From assembly GCA_035765775.1 (NCBI GenBank), contig DASTWV010000026.1, positions 56,535 through 120,534 of the forward strand: DNA of 64,000 bases. The letters run 5' to 3'. The DNA comes from Actinomycetota bacterium. Lineage in GTDB: Bacteria; Actinomycetota; CADDZG01; JAHWKV01; JAOPZY01. The notes under the pieces were generated by a model that had not been told where the DNA came from, did not search any database, and saw only the letters and a list, made by a program, of their open reading frames with translations. Of this stretch, positions 17,386-26,398 are shown piece by piece. Numbering within the stretch: position 1 is the stretch's first letter; each line of letters opens with the position of its first letter. The translations under genes were made by a program, and so were the position numbers.

Positions 17386-18408
17386 TCACGGAGCGATGTA
17401 GCCGATCAGGTCGATCAGGCGGTTGGAGTACCCCCACTCGTTGTCGTACCAGCCCAGCACCTTGACCATCGAGCCCATCACCATGGTGCACAGCCCGTCG
17501 ATGGTGCATGACGCGGGGTTGCCCACGATGTCGGAGGAGACGATCGGGTCCTCGGTGTAGACGAGGATGCCCTTGAGGCGCTGCGAGGCGGCGGCCTCCT
17601 GGAAGACCCGGTTGACCTCATCGGCGGTGGCTGGCTTCTCCAACACGCACACCAGGTCGGTGACGCTGCCGACGGGGATCGGGACCCGCATCGCCATCCC
17701 GTGCAGCTTGCCCTTCAACTCGGGGATGACGAGGAAGGTGGCCTTGGCGGCGCCGGTGGAGGCCGGGACGATGTTCAGGGCGCCCGAGCGCATGCGGCGC
17801 AGGTCCGGCACCCCCTTGCGGGTGGTGGCCACCTGGTCCTGCAGCTGCTGCTCGGTGGTGAAGGCGTGGATGGTGGTCATGAGGCCGCTGACGATGCCGA
17901 AGTTGTCCATGAGGATCTTGGCCATCGGAACGACCGAGTTCGTGGTGCAGGAGGCCGCGGAGAGGATGTTGTGCTTCTCAGGGTCGTACTGGTCGTCGTT
18001 GACCCCCATGACGATGGTGATGTCGGGGTCGGTGGCGGGAGCGGAGATGAGCACCTTCTTGGCGCCCGCCTCAAGGTGCTTGCTGGCACCCTCCCGGTTC
18101 GTGAAGATCCCGGTGGACTCGACGACGACATCGACGCCGAGCTCCCCCCAGGGCAGAGCCGCCGGATCCCGTTCCGCCAGCACCTTGAACGCGGTGCCAT
18201 TGACCGCGATGCCTTCGTCGCTCACCTTGACCCCTGCCTCCAAGGGTCCCATCACGGTGTCGTAGTGCAGCAGGTGAGCCAGGACCTTCGCATCGGCGAG
18301 GTCGTTGACCGCCACCAGTTCCACGTCCGCTTCGGGACGCTTCAACAGTGCTCGGGTGAAGTTCCGCCCTATCCGCCCAAAACCGTTGACGCCGATGCGT
18401 ACTGTCAT
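17386..18408 (-). CDS. gap: Glyceraldehyde-3-phosphate dehydrogenase
   Basis: 340 residues. Oxidises glyceraldehyde 3-phosphate with NAD to 1,3-bisphosphoglycerate. Seen: the Rossmann start RIGVNGFGRIGRN, the catalytic ASCTTN with Cys near 154, and the C-terminal WYDNEWGYSNR. The ATG at 18408 has a ggggaggg site and replaces a longer frame that runs into the leader. It heads the glycolytic operon and has its own promoter about 75 bases upstream. Confidence 0.97.
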   Translation of the reverse strand: MTVRIGVNGFGRIGRNFTRALLKRPEADVELVAVNDLADAKVLAHLLHYDTVMGPLEAGVKVSDEGIAVNGTAFKVLAERDPAALPWGELGVDVVVESTGIFTNREGASKHLEAGAKKVLISAPATDPDITIVMGVNDDQYDPEKHNILSAASCTTNSVVPMAKILMDNFGIVSGLMTTIHAFTTEQQLQDQVATTRKGVPDLRRMRSGALNIVPASTGAAKATFLVIPELKGKLHGMAMRVPIPVGSVTDLVCVLEKPATADEVNRVFQEAAASQRLKGILVYTEDPIVSSDIVGNPASCTIDGLCTMVMGSMVKVLGWYDNEWGYSNRLIDLIGYIAP

Positions 18409-18479
18409 GACGCCCTCCCCATTCCCGTGCCGTCCGCCAGCAAGGCGTGCATACCCCCAAACACCAGTGGTAGGCGGGA

Positions 18480-18510
18480 ATGTTAACGACTTGTTGATAG
18501 TCCTTTTCAA
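18480..18510 (-). promoter_or_regulatory. Promoter of the gap-pgk-tpiA operon
   Basis: On the minus strand a TTGAAA hexamer (18510-18505) and TAACAT (18485-18480) are separated by 19 bases, in a locally AT-rich patch. The expected transcript begins near 18473 and leaves a leader of about 65 bases with a strong ribosome site. Confidence 0.5.
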
Positions 18511-18578
18511 CCCGGTCCCAGCCGGGCGGGAGAGTCCCCCAAGAATCACCCCGTAGGGTGAGAACGAATCGAGATTTT

Positions 18579-18656
18579 GTCTGGATTGCGGCACCCATGG
18601 GCGGCTCGCGCACGCCACCGCCGCCCACACCTCTCTCCCCGCAACCGTATCCAGAC
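18579..18656 (-). other. Structured RNA-like element downstream of rseP
   Basis: Read on the minus strand, GTCTGGAT (18656-18649) and TGCGG (18643-18639) pair in order with the contiguous CCGCA (18591-18587) and ATCCAGAC (18586-18579), a 13-bp stem with one 5-base bulge. Inside it a perfect 7-bp stem forms (GGGCGGC 18626-18620 with GCCGCCC 18605-18599). It lies 56 bases after the rseP stop and before the gap promoter, so it could be the operon's terminator, a 3'-end processing structure, or a small RNA. There is no T tract. Together with the promoter, it is what fills the 304-base gap between gap and rseP. Confidence 0.45.
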
Positions 18657-18712
18657 TTCTAACCGGCCCGCCTCATCCCCCGTCGCCCGGCGTGGGCCGA
18701 GGGATGGGCGGC

Positions 18713-19996
18713 CTACTGGAACGGGTTGGCTGCCGGGTGGAACACGTCGAGGTACAGCACCACCAGGCTCAAGGTCACCAGCAGGCTCAGCACCAGGGCG
18801 GCCACCGGGGCGACCTTCCGGGAGTCCACCGCCCGGCCGCGGAGCTTCTCGATGCCCAGAATCAGCAGGTGGCCCCCGTCGAGCGGGGGCAGCGGGGCGA
18901 GGTTGATCACGCCGAGGAAGACGATGAACACCGCCAGCACCTCGATGAGGGCCTGACCCTGGCCGGTCTTGGCGGCGTCGCCTGCCAGCCGGGCACCCCC
19001 CACCAGGCCGACGGCGGTGCTCCCGGACGACGAGTTGGTACCCGACGCGCCGCTCGACCCGGATGGCTGCTGGCCGTTGCTGACCGCCGAGAAGAGCTGG
19101 TGCAGGCCCGAGGGCGAGAACAGGTCGCCGATCCCCTGCACGCTGGTCCACATCAGGGTGCCCACCCCGCTGATCCCCGACCACGCCGCCTTAGGCAGGG
19201 CCTGGCGGTCCTCCTTGACCCGGGCCGAGACGCCGATGAACCCGATGGTCTTGGGCTCGGCCTTGGCGTCCGGGTTGGGCTTGGACTCCGGCGTCACCGT
19301 CAGGGTGATCAGCCGGCCGTGCCGGCGCACCTGCAGGGTCACCGGCTCGTTGGCGTGGCTGCGGATCACCTTGGAGAACGCATCCCAGTTGGCCACCGGG
19401 GCGCCGTCCGCCCCGACGATCGTGTCGCCGGGCTGCATGCCCGCCCGCGCCGCCGGCCCGATGGTGCCGGTCAGGGAGCCCTGCGTGGCGCTGACCGAGT
19501 TGAGCGTGGTGGTGGGATTGCCGATGGTGCCCAGGGCGGCGAAGGAGAAGGTCAGCAGGAGGAAGGCCAGGATGAAGTGGGTGGTGGACCCGGCGACCAG
19601 CACGATGGCCCGCTGCCAGGCGGGCTTGTTGCGGAACATCCGGTGCTCCTCGGAAGGGTCGCCCGAGGTTTCGACCACCCGCATCCGGGTCCGGCCTCCC
19701 CCCTCCCGGTTGCCCTCCCGGTTGCCCTCGTGCTCGCCCCGGCCAGGGTCGGCGTCGTGCACCAGCTGCAGCTCGGCCATGCCGGCGATCTTCACGTACC
19801 CGCCGGCCGGGATCGCCTTCATCCCGTACTCGGTCTCGCCCCGGCGCCAGGAGAACAGCCGGGGGCCGAAGCCGAAGAAGAACTCCTCGATCTTCATGCC
19901 GAAGGCGCGGGCCGCCAGGTAGTGCCCGGTCTCGTGGAACATCACCAGGAACACCAGGGTGGCGATGAAGATGATCACGCCCAGGGTGCCGCTCAT
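18713..19996 (-). CDS. rseP: M50 site-2 metalloprotease, RseP-type
   Basis: 427 residues. An intramembrane zinc protease that cuts membrane-bound regulators. Seen: HETGH (His21, Glu22, His25) in the first membrane helix, a conserved IPAGGYVKIAGM strand, a PDZ domain (GPAARAGMQPGDTIVGADG) near residues 185-270, and NLAPLPPLDGGH with the third zinc ligand Asp in the C-terminal helices. Two features are unusual: a low-complexity charged insert (GEHEGNREGNREGGG) after the first strand region and a Ser/Gly-rich loop before the last helices. The ATG overlaps the dxr stop (ATGA). Confidence 0.94.
   Translation of the reverse strand: MSGTLGVIIFIATLVFLVMFHETGHYLAARAFGMKIEEFFFGFGPRLFSWRRGETEYGMKAIPAGGYVKIAGMAELQLVHDADPGRGEHEGNREGNREGGGRTRMRVVETSGDPSEEHRMFRNKPAWQRAIVLVAGSTTHFILAFLLLTFSFAALGTIGNPTTTLNSVSATQGSLTGTIGPAARAGMQPGDTIVGADGAPVANWDAFSKVIRSHANEPVTLQVRRHGRLITLTVTPESKPNPDAKAEPKTIGFIGVSARVKEDRQALPKAAWSGISGVGTLMWTSVQGIGDLFSPSGLHQLFSAVSNGQQPSGSSGASGTNSSSGSTAVGLVGGARLAGDAAKTGQGQALIEVLAVFIVFLGVINLAPLPPLDGGHLLILGIEKLRGRAVDSRKVAPVAALVLSLLVTLSLVVLYLDVFHPAANPFQ
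19701..19724 (-). repeat. 12-bp tandem duplication inside rseP
   Basis: Two exact copies of ccctcccggttg (plus-strand reading) encode the repeated NREG residues of the charged insert. The repeat keeps the reading frame. Confidence 0.75.
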
Positions 19997-21177
19997 CCAC
20001 GCATCTCCTCGATCAGGGCGGCGGCGCCGGCCCGGGCTCGGGCATCGGCATCCAGGACCGCCTCCAAGCTGGCTGCAGCCGGTTCGTGACCCTCCAGCAC
20101 GCCTTCCACCACGCCGGCAATGCTCGGGAAGGTGAGCGCCCCGGCCAGGAAGGCCTGCACTGCCACCTCGTTGGCGGCATTCATCGCCGCCGGGTAGGTG
20201 TCGCCCTTCCGGCCGGCGTCGTAGGCCAGATCCAGGCAGCGGAAGGTTGCCCGATCCGGGGCCTCGAAGCTGAGCGCCCCGAGCGACGCCCAGTCCAGAT
20301 GCTTGGCCTGCTGGCTCCCCCCGGGCGAGAAGCGGTCCGGCCAGCCGAGGGCGACCTGGATGGGGAGGCGCATGTCGGGGGGGGCGGCGTGGACGAACAC
20401 CGCCCCGTCCAGCGTCTCGACCAGGGCGTGCACCGTGCTCTGCGGGTGGATCACGACCTCGATCTCGTCGTAGGTGAACCCGAACAGGAAGTGCGCCTCG
20501 ATCACCTCGAGGCCCTTGTTCATCAGCGTCGCCGAGTCCACGGTGATCTTCGGCCCCATGGACCACACCGGATGGGCCAGCGCCTGCTCGACGGTCACGG
20601 ACTCCAGCTCGGCGGCCGAGCGACCCCGGAACGGGCCGCCGCTGCCGGTGAGGATCGCCTTGCGCACGTGGTCGGGCCGGGTGGCGGCGAGGAGCTGCCA
20701 GAGGGCGGAGTGCTCGCTGTCCACCGGCCGGATCTGGCCGGGCCCGGCCTTGGCCATCACCAGCTCGCCGGCGGCCACCAGGCTTTCCTTGTTGGCGAGG
20801 GCGAGGATCCGCCCGGCCCGGAGGGTGGCCAGCGTGGCCTGCAGGCCGGCGGCACCCACCACCGCATTCAGCACCACGGTGGCGCCCGCCTCCTCGGCGA
20901 CCTCCGCCGCCGCCCCGTCGCCGCTGACGGTCCGCACATGGTCGGGCAGCCCCCCCAGGTCGCCGGAGGTCAGGCCCACCAGGCCAACATCGAACTCCTT
21001 GGCCTGCTCGAGGAGGGTGTCGCGGTCGGAGTGCGCGCTCAGGGCCGCCACCCGGAACCGGCCCGGATGGTCCCGGACCACATCCAGCGCCTGGCGGCCA
21101 ATCGACCCGGTCGAGCCGAGGACGGCGATGGGCACTGGCTCGTCGTCGCCGAACAGATCTTGCACCTCGAGCCCCAT
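19993..21177 (-). CDS. dxr: 1-deoxy-D-xylulose 5-phosphate reductoisomerase
   Basis: 394 residues. First committed step of the non-mevalonate isoprenoid pathway: converts DXP to MEP with NADPH. Seen: VLGSTGSIGRQALDVV for cofactor binding, LALANKESLVAAG, PVDSEHSALWQ with metal and substrate residues, LTGSGGPFRG and PKITVDSATLMNKGLEVIEAH. I took ATG 21177; a GTG ten bases upstream overlaps the cdsA stop and is an alternative. Its stop overlaps the rseP start. Confidence 0.95.
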   Translation of the reverse strand: MGLEVQDLFGDDEPVPIAVLGSTGSIGRQALDVVRDHPGRFRVAALSAHSDRDTLLEQAKEFDVGLVGLTSGDLGGLPDHVRTVSGDGAAAEVAEEAGATVVLNAVVGAAGLQATLATLRAGRILALANKESLVAAGELVMAKAGPGQIRPVDSEHSALWQLLAATRPDHVRKAILTGSGGPFRGRSAAELESVTVEQALAHPVWSMGPKITVDSATLMNKGLEVIEAHFLFGFTYDEIEVVIHPQSTVHALVETLDGAVFVHAAPPDMRLPIQVALGWPDRFSPGGSQQAKHLDWASLGALSFEAPDRATFRCLDLAYDAGRKGDTYPAAMNAANEVAVQAFLAGALTFPSIAGVVEGVLEGHEPAAASLEAVLDADARARAGAAALIEEMRG

Positions 21178-21188
21178 CCCCTCGTCCA

Positions 21189-22106
21189 CTAGCGGAGCCC
21201 GAAGACCCGCAGCGACAGGTAGGCGACCGGCATGCAGAACACGATGGCGTCGATGCGGTCGAGCACCCCGCCGTGGCCCGGCAGGATGGACCCCATGTCC
21301 TTGATCCCCAGGTCCCGCTTCAGCACGGACTCGAACAGGTCGCCCAGCGGGGCGGCGAGGGCCACCAGGGCGCCGAGGAGCGCGGCCCCGCCGATCCCCC
21401 ACGGGCCCAGCAGCGGGGCGATCATGGCGCTCAGCACGATGACGGCCACCGTGGCGATGGCGGCGCCCTCCCGGGTCTTCTTGGGCGAGATGCGCGGGGC
21501 CAGGGGGTTGTGCCCGAAACTGCGGCCCCCGAAGTAGGCGGCGATGTCGTAGATCGCGGCGGCGCCGATCGTGGCCAGGAGGATTCCCCGGCCCTTGTGC
21601 AGATGGAGGGCGGCGGCGGCGAAGCTCGCCAGCAGGGGGATGTAGGCGACGCCGAGCATCGTGACGGCCAAGTCGGCCAGCGCCCGGCCCTTCTCCCGGC
21701 CCCAGGCGTGCCAGACGAAGGCCAGCGCCAGGGTCAGGAAGGCCACGACGGGCACGACCGACTCGCCCCGGCGGTAGGCGGCGACCAGCAGCGTGGCCCC
21801 GGCGACGAGGCCGAGGGCGGTGGCCGGCTGGTACCCGGCCTTGCGGACCGCCAGGTAGAACTCGCCCTGGGCGACGCCCACCAGGGCCACCAGGAGCACC
21901 AGGAGGGCGGGGGGGCCGATGACGCCGAGCCCGATGGCGACGCCGGCCAGGACCACGCCGGTGACGAGCCGGGAGACCAGGTCGCCGCCCTTCCTGGGCG
22001 GGTGGGCACCGGGCGCGGGCACCGGCGCCTCCGGGGCGGGGGTGGGCCGGCGGACCGGTGCGAGGTGGGGCCGTGGTGGGCGCGGCGGCTGGGGGGTGTC
22101 GGGCAT
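21189..22106 (-). CDS. cdsA: Phosphatidate cytidylyltransferase
   Basis: 305 residues. Makes CDP-diacylglycerol from phosphatidate and CTP. A Pro-rich cytoplasmic tail of about 45 residues is followed by about eight membrane helices and the C-terminal signature GDLFESVLKRDLGIKDMGSILPGHGGVLDRIDA. The start at 22106 is 7 bases after frr, behind an aaggaggt site; a longer frame is discarded. It is followed closely by dxr. Confidence 0.94.
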   Translation of the reverse strand: MPDTPQPPRPPRPHLAPVRRPTPAPEAPVPAPGAHPPRKGGDLVSRLVTGVVLAGVAIGLGVIGPPALLVLLVALVGVAQGEFYLAVRKAGYQPATALGLVAGATLLVAAYRRGESVVPVVAFLTLALAFVWHAWGREKGRALADLAVTMLGVAYIPLLASFAAAALHLHKGRGILLATIGAAAIYDIAAYFGGRSFGHNPLAPRISPKKTREGAAIATVAVIVLSAMIAPLLGPWGIGGAALLGALVALAAPLGDLFESVLKRDLGIKDMGSILPGHGGVLDRIDAIVFCMPVAYLSLRVFGLR

Positions 22107-22113
22107 GGCCCGG

Positions 22114-22686
22114 TCAGACCTCCTTGAGCTCCTGCTCCTTGGCGACGACCACTTCGTCCACCTCGGCAATGAAGCGGTCGGTCACCCGCTGCAGCTCCTT
22201 CTCGTGGCGGCGGAGGTCGTCCTCGGAGATCTCGCCGTCCTTCTGGCGGTGCTCCATGTGTTCCTTGGCGTGCCGGCGCACGTTGCGCACCGCCACCCGG
22301 CCCTCCTCGGCCCGCTCCCGGACGACCTTGATGAGGTCCTTGCGCCGGTCCTGGGTGAGGGGCGGGAATGTGAGGCGGATGATCGTGCCGTCGTTGCTGG
22401 GATTGATCCCGAGATCGGAGGACTGGATGGCCTTCTCAATGGCCCCCAGGGCGCTGCGGTCGTAGGGCGTGACCACCAGCATCCGTGCCTCGGGCACCGA
22501 GATCCCGGCGATCTGGTTGAGCGGGACCTTGGAGCCGTAGTACTCCACGTCGATCCGCTCGACGAGGCGGGGCGACGCCCGTCCGGTGCGGATGACCGAG
22601 AGCTCCTCCCGGGTGACCTGCAGGGCCTTGCGCATCTTCTCTTCGGCGTCGAGCAGCTCCTCGGTGTCGTCCACGGTCTCTCCCAT
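22114..22686 (-). CDS. frr: Ribosome recycling factor
   Basis: 190 residues. Splits the post-termination ribosome together with EF-G. Seen: RTGRASPRLVERIDVEYYG, PLNQIAGISVPEARMLVV, INPSNDGTIIRL, PPLTQDRRKDLIKVV and a helical tail. Length is typical. It starts at an ATG and follows pyrH by 58 bases. Confidence 0.97.
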   Translation of the reverse strand: MGETVDDTEELLDAEEKMRKALQVTREELSVIRTGRASPRLVERIDVEYYGSKVPLNQIAGISVPEARMLVVTPYDRSALGAIEKAIQSSDLGINPSNDGTIIRLTFPPLTQDRRKDLIKVVRERAEEGRVAVRNVRRHAKEHMEHRQKDGEISEDDLRRHEKELQRVTDRFIAEVDEVVVAKEQELKEV

Positions 22687-22744
22687 CCTCGGCCCTGTGT
22701 CGGTTCCGTCCCTGTGGTTGGGCTGGCAACCCCCGGGGCCTGCC

Positions 22745-23473
22745 TTACGCCGGTGGGCGGGCGCCCACCCGGGTGCCGACATCCTCCCCCAGCACCACCC
22801 GCTGGAGGTTTCCGTCGACGGTGAGGTCAAACACAATGATCGGCAGGGCGTTGTCCATGCATAAGGAGATGGCGGTCGAATCCATCACCTTGAGGCCCCG
22901 GCTGAGGACGTCGATGTACTCGACGTCGTGGAAGCGCTGCGCCTCCGGGTGGTGGCGGGGGTCGGCGTCGTAGACCCCGTCCACCCGGGTGCCCTTCAGG
23001 ATGGCCTCAGCCCCCACCTCGAGCGCCCGCACCGAGGCGGCGGTGTCGGTGGAGAAGTACGGGTTCCCAGTCCCGCCCCCGAAGACGACGATGCGCCCCT
23101 TCTCCAGGTGCCCGATCGCCCGGCCCCGGATGAAGGGTTCGGCCACCTCCTGCATCCAGATGGCGCTCTGCACCCGGCACTCGGCCCCCACCTGCCCGAG
23201 CGCGTCGGCGAGGGCCAGGGCGTTGATCACCGTGGCGAGCATGCCCATGTAGTCGGCCCGGGCGCGCTCCATCCCCATCTCGGCCGCCTGGGTGCCGCGG
23301 AAGATGTTGCCGCCGCCCACCACGACGGCGATCTCCACGCCCAGGTTGTGGACCGCGGCCAGCTGCTTGGCCAGCGAGCTCACCACCCCGGCGTCGATGC
23401 CGAACCCCGCCTCAGCCCCCGAGAGCATCTCGCCCGAGAGCTTCAACATGACCCGCCGGAAGACCGGCTGCAC
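22745..23473 (-). CDS. pyrH: UMP kinase
   Basis: 242 residues. Phosphorylates UMP to UDP with ATP. Seen: [23 protein letters not shown], a [15 protein letters not shown] helix, [16 protein letters not shown] and [10 protein letters not shown]. The GTG start 5 bases after tsf has a ggagggg site that overlaps the tsf stop region. Confidence 0.97.
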   Translation of the reverse strand: MQPVFRRVMLKLSGEMLSGAEAGFGIDAGVVSSLAKQLAAVHNLGVEIAVVVGGGNIFRGTQAAEMGMERARADYMGMLATVINALALADALGQVGAECRVQSAIWMQEVAEPFIRGRAIGHLEKGRIVVFGGGTGNPYFSTDTAASVRALEVGAEAILKGTRVDGVYDADPRHHPEAQRFHDVEYIDVLSRGLKVMDSTAISLCMDNALPIIVFDLTVDGNLQRVVLGEDVGTRVGARPPA

Positions 23474-23478
23474 GCCGG

Positions 23479-24150
23479 CTACTCCCCTCCGGCGCCGGGA
23501 TCGGGTCCGGCCTCGTCCGCCTCCCCTACCTTGAAGCGGGAGAACCGGCGCACCACGATGTTCTCCTTCATGGTGGCGGCGACCTCGCCCACCAGATCCT
23601 CCACCTTCTGTTTGCCGGTGGAGTCCTTGATGTAGGGCTGCATGAGCAGCACCCCGCCCTTGCCCTCGAGCACCGCCTTCACCCGCCCGTCCACGATCTT
23701 GTCGACCACCTGCTCGGGCTTGTTCTTGACCGCGTCCGAGTTGCGGGCGATGGCACGCTCCGCCTCGATGAAATCGACCGGGACGTCCTCCCGGCGGACC
23801 CACTTGGGCTCCGAGGCGGCCACCTGCATCGCCAGGTTGCGGGCCAGCTCCCTGAACTCGGGGGTCTTGGCGACGAAGTCGGTCTCGCAGTCCAGCTCGA
23901 TCAGGACCCCCACCTTGGGTGGCAAGCCGCCCACCTCATGGATGTAGGCGCTGACCAGACCCTCGGAGGCGGTCCGGCCGCTGCGCTTCTGGTTGTCGGC
24001 CAGGCCCCAGGTGCGCAGCAGCTCCTTGGCCCGGGCCAGGTCGCCCGCCGACTCGGTCAGGGCGCGCTTGCAGTCCATCATCCCGGCGCCGGTGCCGTCG
24101 CGCAGGGCCTTCACGTCGGCCGCCTTGATGGCGGGGGGCTCCGGGCTCAC
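23479..24150 (-). CDS. tsf: Elongation factor Ts
   Basis: 223 residues. Exchanges GDP on EF-Tu. Seen: the UBA-like N-terminus [31 protein letters not shown], and [17 protein letters not shown]. Length is shorter than the E. coli protein (283 aa) but usual for the short EF-Ts type. Its GTG overlaps the rpsB stop (GTGA), so the two are coupled. Confidence 0.97.
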   Translation of the reverse strand: MSPEPPAIKAADVKALRDGTGAGMMDCKRALTESAGDLARAKELLRTWGLADNQKRSGRTASEGLVSAYIHEVGGLPPKVGVLIELDCETDFVAKTPEFRELARNLAMQVAASEPKWVRREDVPVDFIEAERAIARNSDAVKNKPEQVVDKIVDGRVKAVLEGKGGVLLMQPYIKDSTGKQKVEDLVGEVAATMKENIVVRRFSRFKVGEADEAGPDPGAGGE

Positions 24151-25127
24151 CGCCGCCTCCCCTCCTCCTCGTCCTTGTAGATCACCTTCAGCTCCTCTTC
24201 GATGTCCTCACCGGGGATGGGGGCGTCGTCCAGCAGGGGCCGGCCCTCGGCGGGTTGCTCCTCCTCGGCGCGCTCGGGCTCGGGCGCCGCCCCGGCCGGG
24301 GCATCCTCCTTGGCCTTGCGGGCCTTCTCCGCCTCTTCCTGGGCCAGCATGATCTCCCACTCGGCGGGCGGCTCCTCGCCCCCGGCGGTGTAGGTCACAC
24401 CGGACGCGGCGGCCGCCTCGGCCGCCGCGATGACCTCCGGCGGGCGGGCGCCCAGACCGGCGGCGGCGGCGTCGGCGATCACCCGGGCCAGCAGCGAGCC
24501 GGACCGGATGGCGTCGTCGTTGCCCGGGATCACGAAATCGACCACGTCGGGGTCGCAGTTGGTGTCGACCACAGCGATGATCGGGATGCCCAGCTTGCGG
24601 GCCTCCTTGACCGCGATCTCCTCCTTGCGGGTGTCGATGACGAAGATCGCATCGGGCCGCCGGGAGAGCTCACGGATGCCGTCGAGGTTCTTCTGCAGCT
24701 TCTCCAGCTCGTGGCGCAGCCGCAGGGCCTCCTTCTTCGGCAGCTCCTCGAAGATGCCCTGCGCCTCCTGGGTCTCCAGCTCCCGCATGCGCCGGATCCG
24801 CTTGTACATGGTCTGGAAGTTGGTGAGCATGCCGCCCAGCCAGCGGTAGTTCACGTAGGGCATACCCACCCGCTTGGCCTCGTCGGCGATGGCGTCGGCG
24901 ATCTGCTTCTTGGTGCCCACGAAGAGCACGACGCCCCCCCGGGCAGTGAGGTCCCGGACGAAGGAGTAGCTGGCCTCGATCCCCTCGAGAGTCTTGAGGA
25001 GGTCGATGATGTAGATCCCGCTGCGCTCGGTGAAGATGTACCGGCGCATCTTCGGGTTCCACCGGCGGGTCTGGTGCCCGAAGTGGACTCCGGACTCCAG
25101 CAACTGCTTCATGGTGACGACGGCCAC
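24147..25127 (-). CDS. rpsB: Ribosomal protein S2
   Basis: 326 residues. Seen: [44 protein letters not shown], and [12 protein letters not shown]. The last 85 residues form a Glu/Ala/Lys-rich acidic tail, longer than in most bacteria but common in actinobacteria. The GTG at 25127 gives the conserved [10 protein letters not shown] start and has an aaaggggg site. The leader carries two hairpins. Confidence 0.96.
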   Translation of the reverse strand: MAVVTMKQLLESGVHFGHQTRRWNPKMRRYIFTERSGIYIIDLLKTLEGIEASYSFVRDLTARGGVVLFVGTKKQIADAIADEAKRVGMPYVNYRWLGGMLTNFQTMYKRIRRMRELETQEAQGIFEELPKKEALRLRHELEKLQKNLDGIRELSRRPDAIFVIDTRKEEIAVKEARKLGIPIIAVVDTNCDPDVVDFVIPGNDDAIRSGSLLARVIADAAAAGLGARPPEVIAAAEAAAASGVTYTAGGEEPPAEWEIMLAQEEAEKARKAKEDAPAGAAPEPERAEEEQPAEGRPLLDDAPIPGEDIEEELKVIYKDEEEGRRR

Positions 25128-25147
25128 AAGGCCCCCTTTCGGTTCCT

Positions 25148-25199
25148 GGCCGGATTCCCGGCCCCTCCGCCCACGTTGACCCCCGGCTCGCGCCCGGGG
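25148..25199 (-). promoter_or_regulatory. Two hairpins in the rpsB leader
   Basis: GGCCGG/CCGGCC with a 4-base loop (25148-25163) and CCCCGG/CCGGGG with a 7-base loop (25181-25199) lie in the leader before rpsB. Ribosomal-protein S2 leaders that respond to S2 are known in several bacteria; whether this one acts so is inference. A TACACT hexamer upstream could be the -10 element. Confidence 0.35.
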
Positions 25200-25275
25200 C
25201 ACCGATCCTCGCAGTTCGTGAGCGTGCGAATTTGGACTGCTGGCACTGCTGGTGGTGATGCGGGGTGAGTGTAGC

Positions 25276-26124
25276 TCAGTCTCGCCGGCTGTCGGCCATT
25301 CTCGAGCGCAGCTGCAGGACCGCCTTGGTGTGCATCTGGCAGATCCGGGACTCGGTGACCCCCAGCACCTGGCCGATCTCGGCCAGGGTCAGGCCCTCGT
25401 AGTAGTAGAGCGTGACGACGATCTTCTCCCGGTCGGGGAGTTTGTTGATGGCGTCCAGAAGGATGCGCTTCATCTCCTCGGACTCGAAGGCGGCCACCGG
25501 GTCGGCCGTGCCGGTGTCCTGCAGGGTCTCGATGAGCGGCAGGCTGTCGCCCTTCTCGCCCCCGACGGTCATGAGCTCGTCCAGGGCCACCAGCGAGACG
25601 AAGGAGATCTGCTGGTAGAGGCCGCGCAGGTCGCCGACGGTGATGCCCATCTGGGCGGCGATCTCCGGATCGGTGGGCACCCGGGCCAGCTCGTTCTCCA
25701 GCTTGGCGATCGCCTTCTCGATCTCGCGGGCCTTGGACCGTACCGACCGGGGCACCCAGTCGATGGCCCGCAGCTCGTCGATGATGGCGCCCCGGATCCG
25801 GCTGATGGCGTAGGTCTCGAACTTGTTGCCCCGGCCGGGTTCGAACTTTTCGATGGCGTCGATGAGCCCGAAGATGCCGTAGGAGACCAAGTCGGCCTGC
25901 TCGATGTTGGCCGGGAGGCCGGTGGAAACCCGGCCCGCCACGTACTTCACGAGCGGGGAGTACTGCAGGATCAGCTTGTCCCGGGCGAGCGGGGAGGCGG
26001 TGACCTTGTACTCGGCCCACAGCAGCGCCAGGGCATCCTGCTGGCCCCGCCCGTCGCCGTTGCGGGAATCATCGCTATCGGTGTCCGAGGGGGCGGCACC
26101 TCGCTGTGTAACCGACTTTGCCAT
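25276..26124 (-). CDS. whiG: FliA/WhiG-type RNA polymerase sigma factor
   Basis: 282 residues. Region 2 ([52 protein letters not shown]), region 3 ([19 protein letters not shown]) and region 4 ([30 protein letters not shown]) are complete. Sigma-28-type factors drive motility or, in Streptomyces, sporulation genes; there WhiG is held inactive by RsiG bound to c-di-GMP. No flagellar genes are here. Its position beside rpsB matches whiG of Streptomyces. It is divergent from an HD-GYP gene, a possible c-di-GMP phosphodiesterase. Confidence 0.9.
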   Translation of the reverse strand: MAKSVTQRGAAPSDTDSDDSRNGDGRGQQDALALLWAEYKVTASPLARDKLILQYSPLVKYVAGRVSTGLPANIEQADLVSYGIFGLIDAIEKFEPGRGNKFETYAISRIRGAIIDELRAIDWVPRSVRSKAREIEKAIAKLENELARVPTDPEIAAQMGITVGDLRGLYQQISFVSLVALDELMTVGGEKGDSLPLIETLQDTGTADPVAAFESEEMKRILLDAINKLPDREKIVVTLYYYEGLTLAEIGQVLGVTESRICQMHTKAVLQLRSRMADSRRD

Positions 26125-26398
26125 GGGACCAGGCTCCCGTGCACGCTCCGACGGAAGGCCCCGAAACCGGGACTCCCTCCGAGTATAAGCCGGGCGACTG
26201 GGGGTCCCAACGTTTCTGCTGCCTGCCGACCTTTAGGCCCGAACCAGGACAATGGAGGCGAGATGGGAGCAATGAGAGTACTCTAACCGCATCCGGATAG
26301 ATAAATAGCTGCAAGCCGGTCACACCTCCGTCTGAGGGGTCCGACGGGGGGGTAGACTGGCGCAATTCCGCTACGGTTGGGGGCCCGCGGCAGACTCT
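26125..26398. promoter_or_regulatory. Divergent control region between whiG and the HD-GYP gene
   Basis: 274 bases without a gene. A TAGACT hexamer at 26353-26358 is a plausible -10 for the HD-GYP gene (leader of about 33 bases), without a good -35. An imperfect hairpin (CCTCCGTC with GACGGGGG, near 26325-26351) overlaps that promoter and may be an operator or RNA structure. A patch near 26296-26310 is AT-rich. I found no c-di-GMP riboswitch consensus. Confidence 0.35.

Noticed and set aside
26125..26398. Possible c-di-GMP riboswitch before the HD-GYP gene
   Set aside because: No GEMM-type conserved blocks (CACGCACAGGGCAAACC-like or the tetraloop receptor) are present.
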